NCBI GenBank assembly: GCA_963565915.1
Contig: OY751493.1
Span: 3,410,001 to 3,474,000, forward strand
Reading direction: 5' to 3'
Length of the DNA: 64,000 nt
From: Entoloma clypeatum
Taxonomy: Eukaryota; Basidiomycota; Agaricomycetes; Agaricales; Entolomataceae
Positions 51,301 through 63,829 of this stretch are shown here, in pieces (within the stretch, counting starts at the first letter, position 1; every line of letters starts with the position of its first letter). Below the pieces are notes generated by a model that worked only from the letters and a program-made list of their open reading frames with translations, was not told the DNA's origin and made no database searches. A program made the translations under genes and the position numbers.

Positions 51301-51404
51301 AAAGCTATATGGTTGATTATATCCTCAGAGAGATGGATGAGGGAATGTTTGATGATGAGATGGATGTGGACGGAGAGGAACCTCAGTTGTCCAGTCGTCT
51401 ATAA
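48387..51404 (+). CDS. UTP13: U3 snoRNP/90S pre-ribosome WD-repeat protein Utp13
   Basis: Exon 1 48387-48424 (MTISTRRPQLKTA) splices to 48477 (FKNARSVGPLHTGGPVAIT), the family start. Two WD40 propellers follow: LASGSADGVVKVWDIRKGY, LITGSVDTRIRIFDLSAT, LVSGGRDSVVLVWDIS, then LASGSKDCSARIWAPLRN, FTGSQDRTIKMWDLSG, LVVSGSQDRTAKIYAIEY, LATGSGDKTVKLWSLDD, LVSAASDGLVKLWNIREE and VSGAADSVVTFWED. The Utp13 C-terminal domain is LNNYRKAIELALAMEQPGRL, HLARLNKLVQES, then an acidic end. It acts in the nucleolus as part of the UTP-B complex for 18S processing. A 54-nt in-frame intron lies at 48625-48678. The stop overlaps the stop of the opposing ABZ2. Confidence 0.94.
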
Positions 51405-52235
51405 TCCCCGAAAACATGATTCGATTCCTGCGATTCTACCTAGCCGACAGCCTTGTACTCCATTGAAAATAAGAACGCATTCACCTGGCAGAATGCTGTC
51501 CTTGGAAAGTATGCTGTCGCTGTCTTCACGGATGCGACCTTTTTGCAAAAGACATCGCCTGAAAACCCCTGGGAGACAGCCTGTTGATGTAGCTGGGGTA
51601 ATCCAAGCTGATGAACGGTAGAATGCGACATTGAAGATGGATGTTTCTGTGATGAGACCTTGCATGTTGTACATGAGAACATCGGCTGAAGTGCTGGGAG
51701 TGAGAGGCAATGCGGTTCGCAAACGGGCATCATTGTAGACCGCCCTCTCGGTTGTTTTCGTGATCGTAAAAATGGAGGTAGGTGTCGGTTGGGAATCGAT
51801 ATAGATTGTTGTGATATCCCCAAAGGAATTCGTGGGGTCAGTTTCCGGGTCGAATGACGAGATTGTGGTAGGGTCCGCACGAAATGGCTTGATTGGCGTC
51901 GCGAACGCTTGCAGGCTACCTGAATTAGAGAGTGTGATGCGGATCTGTGATGATAATGATAGATCGATGTGATGAGCATGGATGAGGGTGGCGAATCTTA
52001 CTTTGAAGGCATTTAACGTGTGGTTTCCTCCTTGGCTATCCAATACAGCTGTTTGGCAAGTCGACTTGAGAGACTGGTATGTAAGAGAAACCTGCCATCC
52101 ATGCCGATTAGCAGCTGCGACGATACGATCAAGGTGGTCTTGAAGCAACAAGAATGGACAGGGCCCGAATTCATCGTTGTTCCAGTCCAAGGAGAGGAGG
52201 AAAGTGTCGAACCGAGTTGAGGTCAGGAGCTGCAT
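51399..52235 (-). CDS. ABZ2: 4-amino-4-deoxychorismate lyase (class IV PLP enzyme), p-aminobenzoate synthesis
   Basis: Single-exon frame of 278 residues. The N-terminal ST-RFDTFLLSLDWNNDE and HLDRIVAAANRHGW segment, the PLP Lys motif TKTTERAVYNDARLR, LITETSIFNVAFYRS and ATSTGCLPGVFRRCLL, and the closing ECVLIFNGVQGCRLGRI agree with fold-type IV lyases such as yeast Abz2. It splits aminodeoxychorismate to p-aminobenzoate and pyruvate, for folate. Active site Lys and Glu (LITE) are in place. Its 3' end overlaps the 3' end of UTP13 by six bases (51399-51404). Its start is 68 bp from that of the NBR1-like gene. Confidence 0.88.
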   Translation of the reverse strand: MQLLTSTRFDTFLLSLDWNNDEFGPCPFLLLQDHLDRIVAAANRHGWQVSLTYQSLKSTCQTAVLDSQGGNHTLNAFKVRFATLIHAHHIDLSLSSQIRITLSNSGSLQAFATPIKPFRADPTTISSFDPETDPTNSFGDITTIYIDSQPTPTSIFTITKTTERAVYNDARLRTALPLTPSTSADVLMYNMQGLITETSIFNVAFYRSSAWITPATSTGCLPGVFRRCLLQKGRIREDSDSILSKDSILPGECVLIFNGVQGCRLGRIAGIESCFRGL

Positions 52236-52303
52236 GGCTGACGTAATGGGGATTTAAGTAAGTGGCAGCTGCGGCCAGTAACTTTCAAGACATCCTTCTT
52301 ACC

Positions 52304-55300
52304 ATGTTCTCCGTCAAGGCCACCTATCGTGGAGAGATTCGTAAATTCACCTTTGATTTGACCTCTTTTCCGACCTTTGACCAGCTTATAACCCAAGTAC
52401 GTTCTTTATCATCTCTTTGCATTGTCTCATGCCTCCTCTAGCTCCATCTTGTCTTCACTTCTACCACCGAACACTATCTTTCCAAGCTTCTGTTTGGTCC
52501 GGACGCGTCACATCCCAGCCGAATACTCATTGCACAACAAGTTCATAACGCAGATGACTATTATAAATGTCTCTTACCTTACAAAGGTCGATATTGGCCA
52601 AACGCATTGCTCCGCTTCGACGTCCTCGACAAAATTTCACAAAGGCCAGCGAATATAGCAACGATAGAAAAGTCCAGAGTCCCTCACAGTTCTGACTCAA
52701 GGGCTGAACCCCAGTCCACACCCATCTCGTCTTTCTTCATTCCCCCTCCTCCTATCATCTTTCCAGCGCCTCGTACCCACACAACCTCAGAGGGCAAATC
52801 CACACTCATTGATGCCCCGAACCACAATCTTCATTTTTACCCTTCTGAATTCGGCTCAACAACCCCCTCACAGCGGCCGCGGCTGAGTGATTCTGGCTGT
52901 TGCTCCCTGGCCCAGAGCAAATCCGAAATTCAAGGTCTCATTCAATCATTCCAGAAGGACCTTGACTCTATGCTGAATAGCACATTCGGGCGATCTCCTC
53001 CCAAATTCGATGCAACCAATTTCGGTCAAATGAATTCGAGCCCATACAATGGGATTACCTCACCAGTCAATAACCATTTATTGCAAACCCCGGATTCATC
53101 ATCGTCTTGCTCTCTGTGTTCCATTCCTCTTGTAGGACATTGGTACACCTGCAGGGACTGTCTCGCTCGGGTGGTGAGTCAATCTGTGCCTTGGCATCCA
53201 GTTGCAAGGTCTGATGTCATTGCCAAAGTGCCTTGAGTGCAATACGTTCAACAGGTCTAACTTCTGCGTAGTGTCTTTGGGTCCCCACCTTCTCCAATTG
53301 ACCGTGCCAGCAGGCCCGTTGTCTAATCCACCTTGGGGTACTCCCTCGCCCTGGACGGTGCACTCGCACACACCTCCAGAGACACAACATCTCTCAGCGG
53401 CACATCAAATGTTGCGTAATAATCCCTTGCAACCATCCCGATCGATGAATGCCAGTCCGCCCATCGAGCCTTTCATACCTCCCCTTCGAGTCCCAACTCC
53501 TCAAATCAACGTCGGCCAACTTGTCCAGCCTACTCAACCTGCACCTGTCCTTCCTCCGGCGCCAGCTCATGTGAACCCTCCCCCTCCCCCTCCAGCAATC
53601 CATCAGGGTGTCTGGTGCGATGTCTGTAGCACTACCATAGAAGGCGTGCGTCACAAATGTTTGGATTGCCCCGGTATGTGTGTGACACTTTGGCATGAGT
53701 ATCAGTCAGTGATTGACGTGGCGCAGACTATGATCTGTGCACTCCATGCATATCCTCCGGTGCTTTGGAACGACATGATAAACGTCACCAGTTCCTTGAT
53801 TTGAACGAACCAACGCGCGTGGTTGTGCACACCATGTATCAGAATGATGGCAACGCAGCTCCCGCAATGCATAGCGCAACCTGCGACCTCTGCGATTCAA
53901 GGATTTACGGTGATCGATATGCAAGTCCACAGTTCCTTTCTGGGAAGTAATCGTTCTAAATGATCTACAGAAATGCACAAGCTGTCCAGATTTCGATACG
54001 TGTATGCCTTGTTTCAGGTATGCCTCGCACTGGTACATTTGGATCCGTCTCTAAGGCATTTATTCCTCAGCATCACGCATGAACAACATCCAAAGCATTC
54101 GTTCGTGAAGCTTTCGAACCCAGAATCTTACATTGTACGCTTTGCTTCCAAATCATCTGCTCATGACTGACTGTGCTTATCAGCGACGCGATTCATCTCG
54201 CCCTGTATATCATCTCGCGACATGCGATGGTAAGTTGTCTTTCCTATCATTGCAGTGCCAGTGATTCTGAAGCCATGGATAGCATGCAATAAGACTATCT
54301 ATGGGATCCGGTACAAAGTGCGTCTCCTGAAAATTCCTGTAGTTCGCTACTAAACGAACCTTCAAGTGCATGCACCCATCCTGTCCTGATTTTGATTTAT
54401 GTGCTGGATGTGAAGCGTTGCCGATTCTTCAACACCCTGACAACCATCCAATGCTGAAAATGAGGAGTAACGAAACCGTCATTCCAACAGTTTATCGCCT
54501 GGGGCAGGCGTCTGCACTGAACCCATCAGGGGATTTCGAGTGTTCAAGTTCTGCGCCTCCCTTACGCAGACATGGTTCTCTTCCGGACGCATCTATGCTT
54601 TCAGACCAAAGCCCGGTCGCTGCACAAGATCCATTGTCTCAGATCTCTCACAACTCAGATACTCCAGCACCTGATTTGATGAAGTCTATGGAGGCTTCTC
54701 CGGATGCTTTAAGTAACAGTGTCTCCGGTAACGAGCCACCTTCCCCGTCGACGTCTTCCCGTGATGTGTCATCAAGTCCCTTGGTCTTCGCTGACTCTCT
54801 GTACCTTGGCTCGCCGTCGCTCGCTTCCATCGGACGGGCGTCATACAATCACACTCCGGGGACTGACGTATCCATTTCTGTCACACATACCCCCTCCGAT
54901 CAAGCCCCAACCCCTTCCTTCGCCGCAGGAGTTACCAGTGACGTGTCATCTGCTGACATCTCTGTCGGAAAGACACCCTGGACAGCCGATGTACTTCAAG
55001 CCCTGAACAGCCTCCTACAAACATCGGGGGTTGGCGCTGAAGTGCCAGTTGATGTGGCTGTTAACTACTTCGAGTCCCAGCCGAGTAGTCGAGACCCAAA
55101 CAATCCTTCAAACGATGCTCCTGTGCTCGGTGGTCGTGAACTGCAAGTCTCCCATACAAACCTTTCTTTGGACAATGAGCAACGGTCACCAACGCCAGAG
55201 TCTCGCGAGGTAAGATCACCCATGGCACAAATTGTATCATCAAGCACTCGGTCCCTCTCAGCGCTCCTTGATGTATATCGTTCCATCTCTGATCCAACCT

Positions 55301-56065
55301 GCTCAAAGGATGGCAATAAAACACAATTCTCGGCAAGCTTTCTCCAGTGTATGACAGTCCCTGATGGTTCAACTTTTGCACCTGGTGTCACCTTTGTTAA
55401 ATGTTGGAAGCTCATCAACGATGGCACATGTGAGTGGCCAGAGGCTACTGAAACCACCTTCGTCGGCGGATCATCTTTGACCGGTGAAAGCCTTACTTCA
55501 CACGTCGGGTCGGTGAAGCCTGGTGAATGGAAAGACGTATGGACGACGGAATTAAAGGTCTGCCTTCAATTATGAACGGCCCACCTTTTCTAACGGTGCT
55601 GCAATAGGCACCAGATCGTCCTGGTACATATACGAGTTACTGGAGTTTGCGAGACGATAAGCTCCAACTTTTTGGCCCGAGCATCTGGGTCGAGTAAGTC
55701 AACCCCTTTTACCAATGTGCCGGAAATTTACATTTCATTGCAGAATACAAGTTGCCGAACCTGGCGGAGCGAATTGCAATAGTGATCTGACATCTTCATC
55801 GATCATAATTATGCCCGACATCGCTGTCGAAACACCAACATCAGCCCCCCCTAATGCAAACACCGTCCCAACCGACCATGCAGACGATACAGACGACGAC
55901 GACGTGTCAGACTCGTCGTCCGTGTCCATGGTGAGCTTGCCAACGTCCGATGATGAGGATGCCGCGTTATGGGAAGACAGTCGCGAGCACTTTACCACGG
56001 AACAGGCATCGCCTGCCATGGAATATGTTCTCCTGTATGATGACAACACCTCAGATGAAGATTGA
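52304..56065 (+). CDS. NBR1: NBR1-like selective autophagy receptor (PB1, ZZ repeats, FW domain)
   Basis: Start MFSVKATYRGEIRKFTFDL is a basic PB1 beginning, interrupted by an intron. Then a linker rich in Pro/Ser, a degenerate zinc finger (SCSLCSIPLVGHWYTCRDC) and three ZZ modules: WCDVCSTTIEGVRHKCLDCP with DYDLCTPCISSG, ATCDLCDSRIYGDRYKC..CPDFDTC, and ATCDACNKTIYGIRYKC..CPDFDLCAGC. The FW/NBR1 domain is at about 55330-55770 (FVKCWKLINDGTCEWPEAT, SHVGSVKPGEWKDVW, TYTSYWSLRDD, FGPSIWVEIQV). The acidic tail ends MEYVLLYDDNTSDED, which contains a likely LIR, YVLL. No UBA domain is visible. It should carry cargo (such as vacuolar hydrolases) to Atg8-bearing membranes. Exons around 53.17-53.27 kb are ambiguous. 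Confidence 0.9.
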
Positions 56066-56089
56066 TCCTTATTTCCGTCCCAAGTGATT

Positions 56090-57126
56090 TCATGTATGAT
56101 AACAAGTGTTAGTGAAAGATGTACATATATGAAAATCATTGCATTTGGCACGTCGAGCTATCATTGCCATGACGGCATCGTCCCCCACTCGATCAGTCCT
56201 AACATGCTCAAAATTCGGGCTCTGAAGTAAGGACATGCATGAGAATACATTTGTTCGGGACGAAAACGAAACATACCTCGTGCTCGACACTGTACCCTAT
56301 ACCACCGACTCCGACGAAAATTGGAGCAACGGTGACGATGACAGAATCAACAACAGGTTCCCCGGCCGCAGATCGCTCTGTAAAGAAGGAAGCAATAATT
56401 CGAGCGCCCCCTTCAACCATCAAGGTCTGAATTCCTCTCTGACGGAGTGCACTGAGGATTGTATTGATTGACATCTTATCCCCTACTTGGACCTTAAGAT
56501 TGACAGAGGGCCTGACGGCTGCAATGCACCCTACCTTCCGGGACGGCAGCAACCTGGATAATGGTGGCCCCGGCTTTCTCGAGCGCACCCAATCGCCGGT
56601 GCCATTCTTCAGCCTTCCCGGATGTGCATAGAATCCACGGGCGCCTGCCTCGGCCGTTCTGGTAGTTGAGCAAAAGTTTGCAACTTGGAGAAAGCCGGAG
56701 ATGAGTGTCAATTATTATGGGCCGCGGTAAGTGATGTCTATGACCATCTGGTGGAGATGGAAGATGGCGCGCTGTTGACGGGTCATGGGGCGGAAGGAGG
56801 GACGATTCTGAGCAGCATACTTACTATTTAGCTGCGGATCGTCATTCAGCGCGGTTCCGATGCCGACAAGGATAGCGTCATGCATCGTTCTCATCCTTCA
56901 ATCAATCAATGCACCTATGAAACTCCAAATGTTCAATGGCGACTACGAACCAGTGTGTCATGATCATGCTCTCCTTCCCACTCAAAATAAGTTGTTTACC
57001 ATGTTTACCGGCGATCTTTGCATCTAGAGATTGCGCAAAGGTGAGAGTTACGAGTGGGCGATCCTCGGGAGCCTTCGTAGCCGTGTATCTCCCCAACACA
57101 GAAGTCAGCAACTCTGGAGGACTCAT
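56090..57126 (-). CDS. RIB7: Diaminohydroxyphosphoribosylaminopyrimidine reductase, riboflavin synthesis
   Basis: Start MSPPELLTSVLGRYTATKAP at 57126; VTLTFAQSLDAKIAGKHGKQ and LILSGKESMIMTH are the family's NADPH-side start. After an intron comes MRTMHDAILVGIGTALNDDPQLN, then PIIIDTHLRLSPSCKLL, and late motifs VGDKMSINTILSALRQRGIQ, TLMVEGGARIIASFF (the loop near the reducible substrate) and DSVIVTVAPIFVGVGGIGYS. These agree with Rib7, the NADPH reductase that acts early in riboflavin synthesis. The last exon runs SPNFEHVRTDRVGDDAVM and ends CYHT at 56090. The stop is 24 bp from the NBR1-like gene's stop. Confidence 0.93.
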
Positions 57127-57212
57127 AGGATTCTGGATTATCGTGCTGTATTTATTTCAAACGGCATCGGGTGCAGATCCGACTAAGTTACCTAATTATT
57201 TTGATCATGATC

Positions 57213-58960
<1,748 letters not shown>

Positions 58961-59154
58961 GCGAGCGTTGAGGGTATGTACGCTGTAGAGTACACTTGCC
59001 ACACGATCGGAGAGCTCGTGACCATGGATTTAATTATGAATGGAAGCGCTACCATGGTATAAAACTTGAATGTCTCTGGTTACCACTCTGATTTCATTGT
59101 GTCTCCTCAAGCTATACGACCCCTCTTCTTCTTGAACGTCCACGGAGATCGTTC
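58961..59154. other. Short intergenic region
   Basis: Under 200 bp between MAP2 and the esterase gene, A/T-poor, with no motif that I can name. It holds the MAP2 3' UTR and the promoter of the next gene. Confidence 0.4.
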
Positions 59155-61430
59155 ATGTCCTCCATGTCCTCTTTTTTTCACTGGACTGGACAATCCGAGC
59201 CAAGTCTCAGTAAGCTCAACCGAGAACTATCGTCCGTGTCGTTGCACCACTACGCAACTCCTGGTGTCACGCCCCCGTCCGCTCGGGTCAATCCAAAAAT
59301 CAAAGTACAGCCTAGACGTCCGATAAGTATATGGGATGCCTGGAAGTGGGGCCGTTTTGTGGTTTCCAAAGGTAAGTTTAGAATATCATCCCGCACACCC
59401 CTATGAATGAATACGTGATATAGCGAGTGAAATCACGGGCGATGTACTCTCTCATCATGTATGGGGCCCTCGAAAGAAGTCTTGGGGCATTGAGATGACC
59501 ATTGTCTCGAGTGCCATGCGAGGCGCAGGACGTCATAGTTCTTTGGTTGATCTCGTATGTCACGCTCGGGTTCTATCAGCGATCTTTGCTAATAGCCGAT
59601 GTAGTCAACTATTCGGACGCTAATGAGCATCGGGGGACTGGTGCCTCTGCCATCTGATGCTCTAGTTACACCTGTTACCTTCCGAGTCCAGAAGCGACAA
59701 CTACGGGGCATTCTTGCAGAATTTGATGCAGCGGAGGACGGGACACGCGAATTGTCAGGAGAATGGGTGGTCGGCAAGAAGACCTGGCAGAGATTGCAAA
59801 CGGAGTGGCGCAGAACTCGGACCGAGCGACTGACGAATCCCGACCGCATCCCAAAATCTCATAAGGAACACGTTGTGCTATATATCCATGGCGGTCAGCT
59901 CATCCTTTGCGATCCCATTCAAGTCACAAAATTTCTTCACAGGTGCCTACTATCTTTCCAGTGCTGCGGCTCAAAGATTGATCACTATCCCACTGGCGAA
60001 ATTTACTGATGCGCGGGTTTTTGGTGGGTCCAGCATGTTATTTTTCCAATAATTTTGACTGATCTAGGCTGCCCTGAATCAGCTCTTGATTATCGATTGG
60101 CCCCTGAAACACGATTCCCTGGGCCTCTCCATGACGTCGTGAGCGGGTACCTGCGATTGATGGAAGACCTTCACATCCCTCCAGGAAACATCCTACTGGC
60201 TGGTGATAGTGCTGGGGGCGGCCTATGTCTTGCTTTGCTCATGTATCTGAGGGACAACGAGTACCCGCTGCCATGTGGCGCAATCTTAATGTCACCTTGG
60301 GTTGGTAAGTGCATCCGGTGTCCCGCCAGAATGTGTGCTCACCAAGTTCCAAGATTTGACCATGAGCTGTGAATCATGGGATTCCAACGCAGACTTTGAC
60401 ATCGTGCCGTTTCCGGCTCAGGATGATCACCTACATCCCATCTTCCTATACCTGGGGGATCGCATGGAGGAGTATCTGACACACCCATACGCTAGCCCCC
60501 TTTTCGGAGACTTTAAGGACCTCCCGCCTCTCTTGATCCAGGTAGGGGATGCAGAAGTACTCCGAGATGAAGTTACTCTTCTAGCCCACAAGGCAGCCTT
60601 GGGTGGTGTTGATGTGAGGCATGAACTGTTTGAAGATGCTGTATGGTTTTATCTCAGGAATTTATATTCTCTGCCCTGACGAACTCTTTTAGATCCATGT
60701 ATTCCAAACATTTCCTTTCCTTCCTGCTACCCGGCGTGCTTTCATGTCAATGGAGGACTTTGTGAGGAACAGACTTCCACATATCAGACGGTCGTCACCA
60801 CAACCTCTCGACCTTGGAGTGGAGCTTCGTCTCGAACAGGAAATCGAGAATGAGAAAGCTACGGTCGTGAGCGGGGATGGCATTGGAACGACAATGGGTA
60901 TGGAAGCTATAAAGGATGAATTTGGGGCGGAGGAGACATTCGAAGGCGAAGGCGAGAAGATGGTCTGCAGCAAAGAATACAATAGCTGGGGACGCTCGTC
61001 CCGGCTTTGGCCTTTATTCACTTTATCTTCTCTGGGCGAGGAGGATGACAGTTATGTTGCCTGGCACCCGACAGCTACGCCACCTCCCTCTCCAGTCTTC
61101 CAACCCTCAACGTGTTCAAACACAGCGGAGAGAACACCTGCGCTCCGCCGCATACGTTCAGCTGTCTCTCTCCATGTTCCATCCTCCGTTTCTCCGCGAC
61201 CTCAGAGCTATCGTGACCATGGATCTTCCCATATAAATCTCCGTCGAGCGAGACCAGAACCTATTCACCTTCCACCCATCATGTCAAAAATCAATTCACC
61301 CCCTCCTTCTCCATCTCTCCGTCGCACCAGCACCAGCCATCCAGACATCGCATCGCTTGTTGAGAACTGGTCGTCGTCTGGTCCGGCAAACCTGACATTG
61401 CACTATGGAACAGCGACCCAGATTTCTTGA
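59155..61430 (+). CDS. Alpha/beta-hydrolase, HSL (GDXG) esterase family
   Basis: Start MSSMSSFFHWTGQSEP. A long N-terminal region (ISIWDAWKWGRFVVSKASEI) leads to the catalytic fold: VVLYIHGGAYYLSSAAAQRL (oxyanion HGGA), FALDYRLAPETRFPGPLHD (HSL family), ILLAGDSAGGGLCLALL with the GDSAGG nucleophile elbow, and LLIQVGDAEVLRDEVTLLAH, which contains the acid. The catalytic His is in DAIHVFQTFPFL, split by an intron near 60640. Residues match the steryl acetyl hydrolase/lipase type of fungal HSL proteins. The C-terminal third is a low-complexity acid/Ser-rich tail ending ATQIS. No signal peptide, so intracellular. Substrate not determined. Confidence 0.9.
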
Positions 61431-61538
61431 CCCTATGTTTCGTCACGCTCGCCACATTTATCGTATTTTCAAACATTGATGCAGTGTATTCATGTAATGA
61501 AAACGTACAAACATCATCTAAACCATGACTCGCTGCTC

Positions 61539-63101
61539 CTAGGTCTGAATATCGTTAGAATTTCGATGCTGAGTTTCTAGCGCTTTCCCATAGACCTCCA
61601 ATTCTTCGATAACGTTCAGGAGCGCATTGCATTCCCATTGCCCATACAAGAAACCTTCATACAACAATGTTGTTGCTAACCAAGATAGGAGAATTGTGAT
61701 GAGAAAAAATATGGGATTGATCCAGCTGAAGGGAAGCCATGGGTTGCCAACGACAATCGCAAGGAGGAGTAAAAGGCATAGACCAAAAATCCTCAGCTCT
61801 TTTCGGGATCGATGACGAGAAAATTGGTAGCAGGCTGTCAAAGCTTGAATGACAGTGGCCATCGACGCATTAGAGAGTTCAGAAGAGGCTTGCGCATAAG
61901 CAATTGCTCGTCCGTCCGACGGATTAAATTGTTCAGAGGACAACACGTCGTTCGGTGTTTGAATCTCGAGAACGGCTTCAAGACCAAAGTGATCAGAGAA
62001 TGAAAAGTCAAAATCTGGGACTTTTTCTGTCAAGACCACTTTGCAATCGACGGCTTTCATGACAGGCACGCCATCCTCTAAAGTCCGGTCTGGTCTGTGG
62101 GGTTGGCGATATAAGATATAGTCAAGTCGTTTCCCCCAGAATCTACGGGCATGTGGGTCGAGTGGTTTGTTGGCCGAGTAGGAATTGAGAGGAGAGTCTG
62201 CTGTTACGCCGAATTTGGCGATTGCATCCTTGGGAGAAGAAGCGGAGGGTGCCAATGTCGCATTCGGGTGAGTCACCTGCCAAGAATCGGAAAGAGCGGC
62301 GTGTTCGCGGATGACCGTCATAGGCAATGTGGTTGGAATGCTATTGAAGTCACCAAGCTTGGTACGAGGATAGGTATTAGCATGTCAAGAAATGCGATGA
62401 TAGGACATACAGCTACGACGTAGCGCCCGATCTCGGCAGCCTGTCGGGCAAGTTTGGCGAACTCCCAAGCATTTACGAGACGATGAGCCCTGTTGTATTC
62501 AGGCCCGTCCTCCCCACCTTTTGCGAACAACTACTAGCTTATTCAAGGAATGAATCTGACGAGCAACGTGACCACGTACATGTGTATTGAATATTTGCAG
62601 TTGGCCAAGGACAGGATGACAAACGACTATGCTCGCCGCAGCTTTGCCGACGAACCAGTCGCCAGCGATCACATCCAAAGGTGCACCATTGAGGGAGTAT
62701 GGGTGTACGGACGTTGATATAATAGGAAACCTCGAGAATATGGCCAATCCCGCGCCAAGTGCCCCGCTGGTAGCAATGGTGGGTTTATTAACGCGGAAAA
62801 TGAGATGTTTTGAGGAGGCTCCACCTGTAGAAAAACTTGGAGTACGGCAGTTTCTGAGAGACCCTCTTCTGAACGTTCTCGTAGTCGGCAAAGACCCATA
62901 TCTCCTGCAAGGCAATGATGTCGTACTCTGAGGATGCGAGCTCATGGGCTATGGCCTCAATGCGTTCGGTACGATGCTTGGACACATATTTAAGGCCCCT
63001 GTGATAGATTGACTTGAGTACATGCGAGGAAGTGGTGGAGAGGGAGGGACGGACCAGCAATTGAAGGAGAGAAGACGCAAACGGTGTTGGGACTGGGCCA
63101 T
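61539..63101 (-). CDS. ISC1: Inositol phosphosphingolipid phospholipase C (neutral sphingomyelinase type)
   Basis: Start MAQSQHRLRLLSFNCW on exon 1 (ATG 63101), spliced to GLKYVSKHRTERIEAIAHEL, giving the family's NCWGL. EEP-type core: DIIALQEIWVFADYENVQ (catalytic Glu), GAGLAIFSRFPIISTSVHPY, DVIAGDWFVGKAAASIVVCH, LQIFNTH, VGDFNSIPTTLPMTVI, LDYILYR, and FDFSFSDHFGLEAVL with the final His. Two membrane segments come near the C-terminus (ELRIFGLCLLLLLAIVVGNP, INPIFFLITILLSWLATTLL), as in yeast Isc1, which cleaves inositol phosphosphingolipids to ceramide at mitochondrial and ER membranes. The start is only 30 bp from that of the NXT1 gene on the other strand. Confidence 0.94.
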
Positions 63102-63131
63102 GGCGGGAGGTGTGACAACTGCGCGCCAGTC

Positions 63132-63724
63132 ATGGCCACCACGACCAACCCACCCATCGCTCTCACCCCCAGCGAGTTCGTCCCATCTCGTCTTCTTCCA
63201 GTACTTTCTCTAACCGACCCAGCATCGAAATCGCAACGCGTGCAGCCGACCATTTCACCCGTATCTACTACGCCACCTACGACTCTGAAACACGCCTCAA
63301 CGACCTCCCCCAATTTTATCGTCCCTCCTCGTCCTTGACATGGAACGGAAAGGCTATCCAGGGTGCCGATGGTCTGAGGCATCTGGTCGAGAAGATGCCC
63401 CCCACGAAACATGAAGTGCTGTCCTTTGATTGCCATCCTATTCTTGGTTCCCCCTTTCCTGCCGGAGTTGGGACCGCATCTTCTGATTCATTATTACTAG
63501 GCACTTCACCCCCATCATTGCTTGTCACGGTGTCCGGCAATGTTACTCATGGACGCGGTCCTGCAGGCAATCCACCCAACACACCAAGTAGAAATCCAGA
63601 AGGACAACCACGCGTATTTTCGCAAACATTTATGCTTGTACCGGATCCAACCTCAACGGCAACAAAACCTGGAGAGGTTGCCAAGTATTATGTTAGTGCG
63701 GACGCGTTGAGATTCGTCGGATGA
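63132..63724 (+). CDS. NXT1: NTF2-related mRNA export protein (NXT1/p15-like)
   Basis: ATG 63132 starts MATTTNPPIALTPSD, spliced (donor in GA|gttcgt, acceptor cccag) to IEIATRAADHFTRIYYATYD, SETRLNDLPQFYRPSSSLTW, NGKAIQGADGLRHLVEKMPP and TKHEVLSFDCHPI. An intron lies near 63450, then LLVTVSGNVTHG, RVFSQTFMLVP and AKYYVSADALRFVG. The order is the NTF2-like fold, and the YAxYD..R and QTFxL motifs fit the p15/NXT partner of the Mex67/NXF1 mRNA exporter. It lacks the Gly/Asp pattern of Ran-binding NTF2. It has a Pro/Thr insertion between strands (residues about 105-130). Confidence 0.88.
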
Positions 63725-63829
63725 TCCCAATATATATAGTAAAAGTGTTCCATGATGATTAATTGATGCAAGGTTGAGATACACAATGAGTACAATGTAA
63801 TTATACAGACGGCAATAGTATGAGACATG

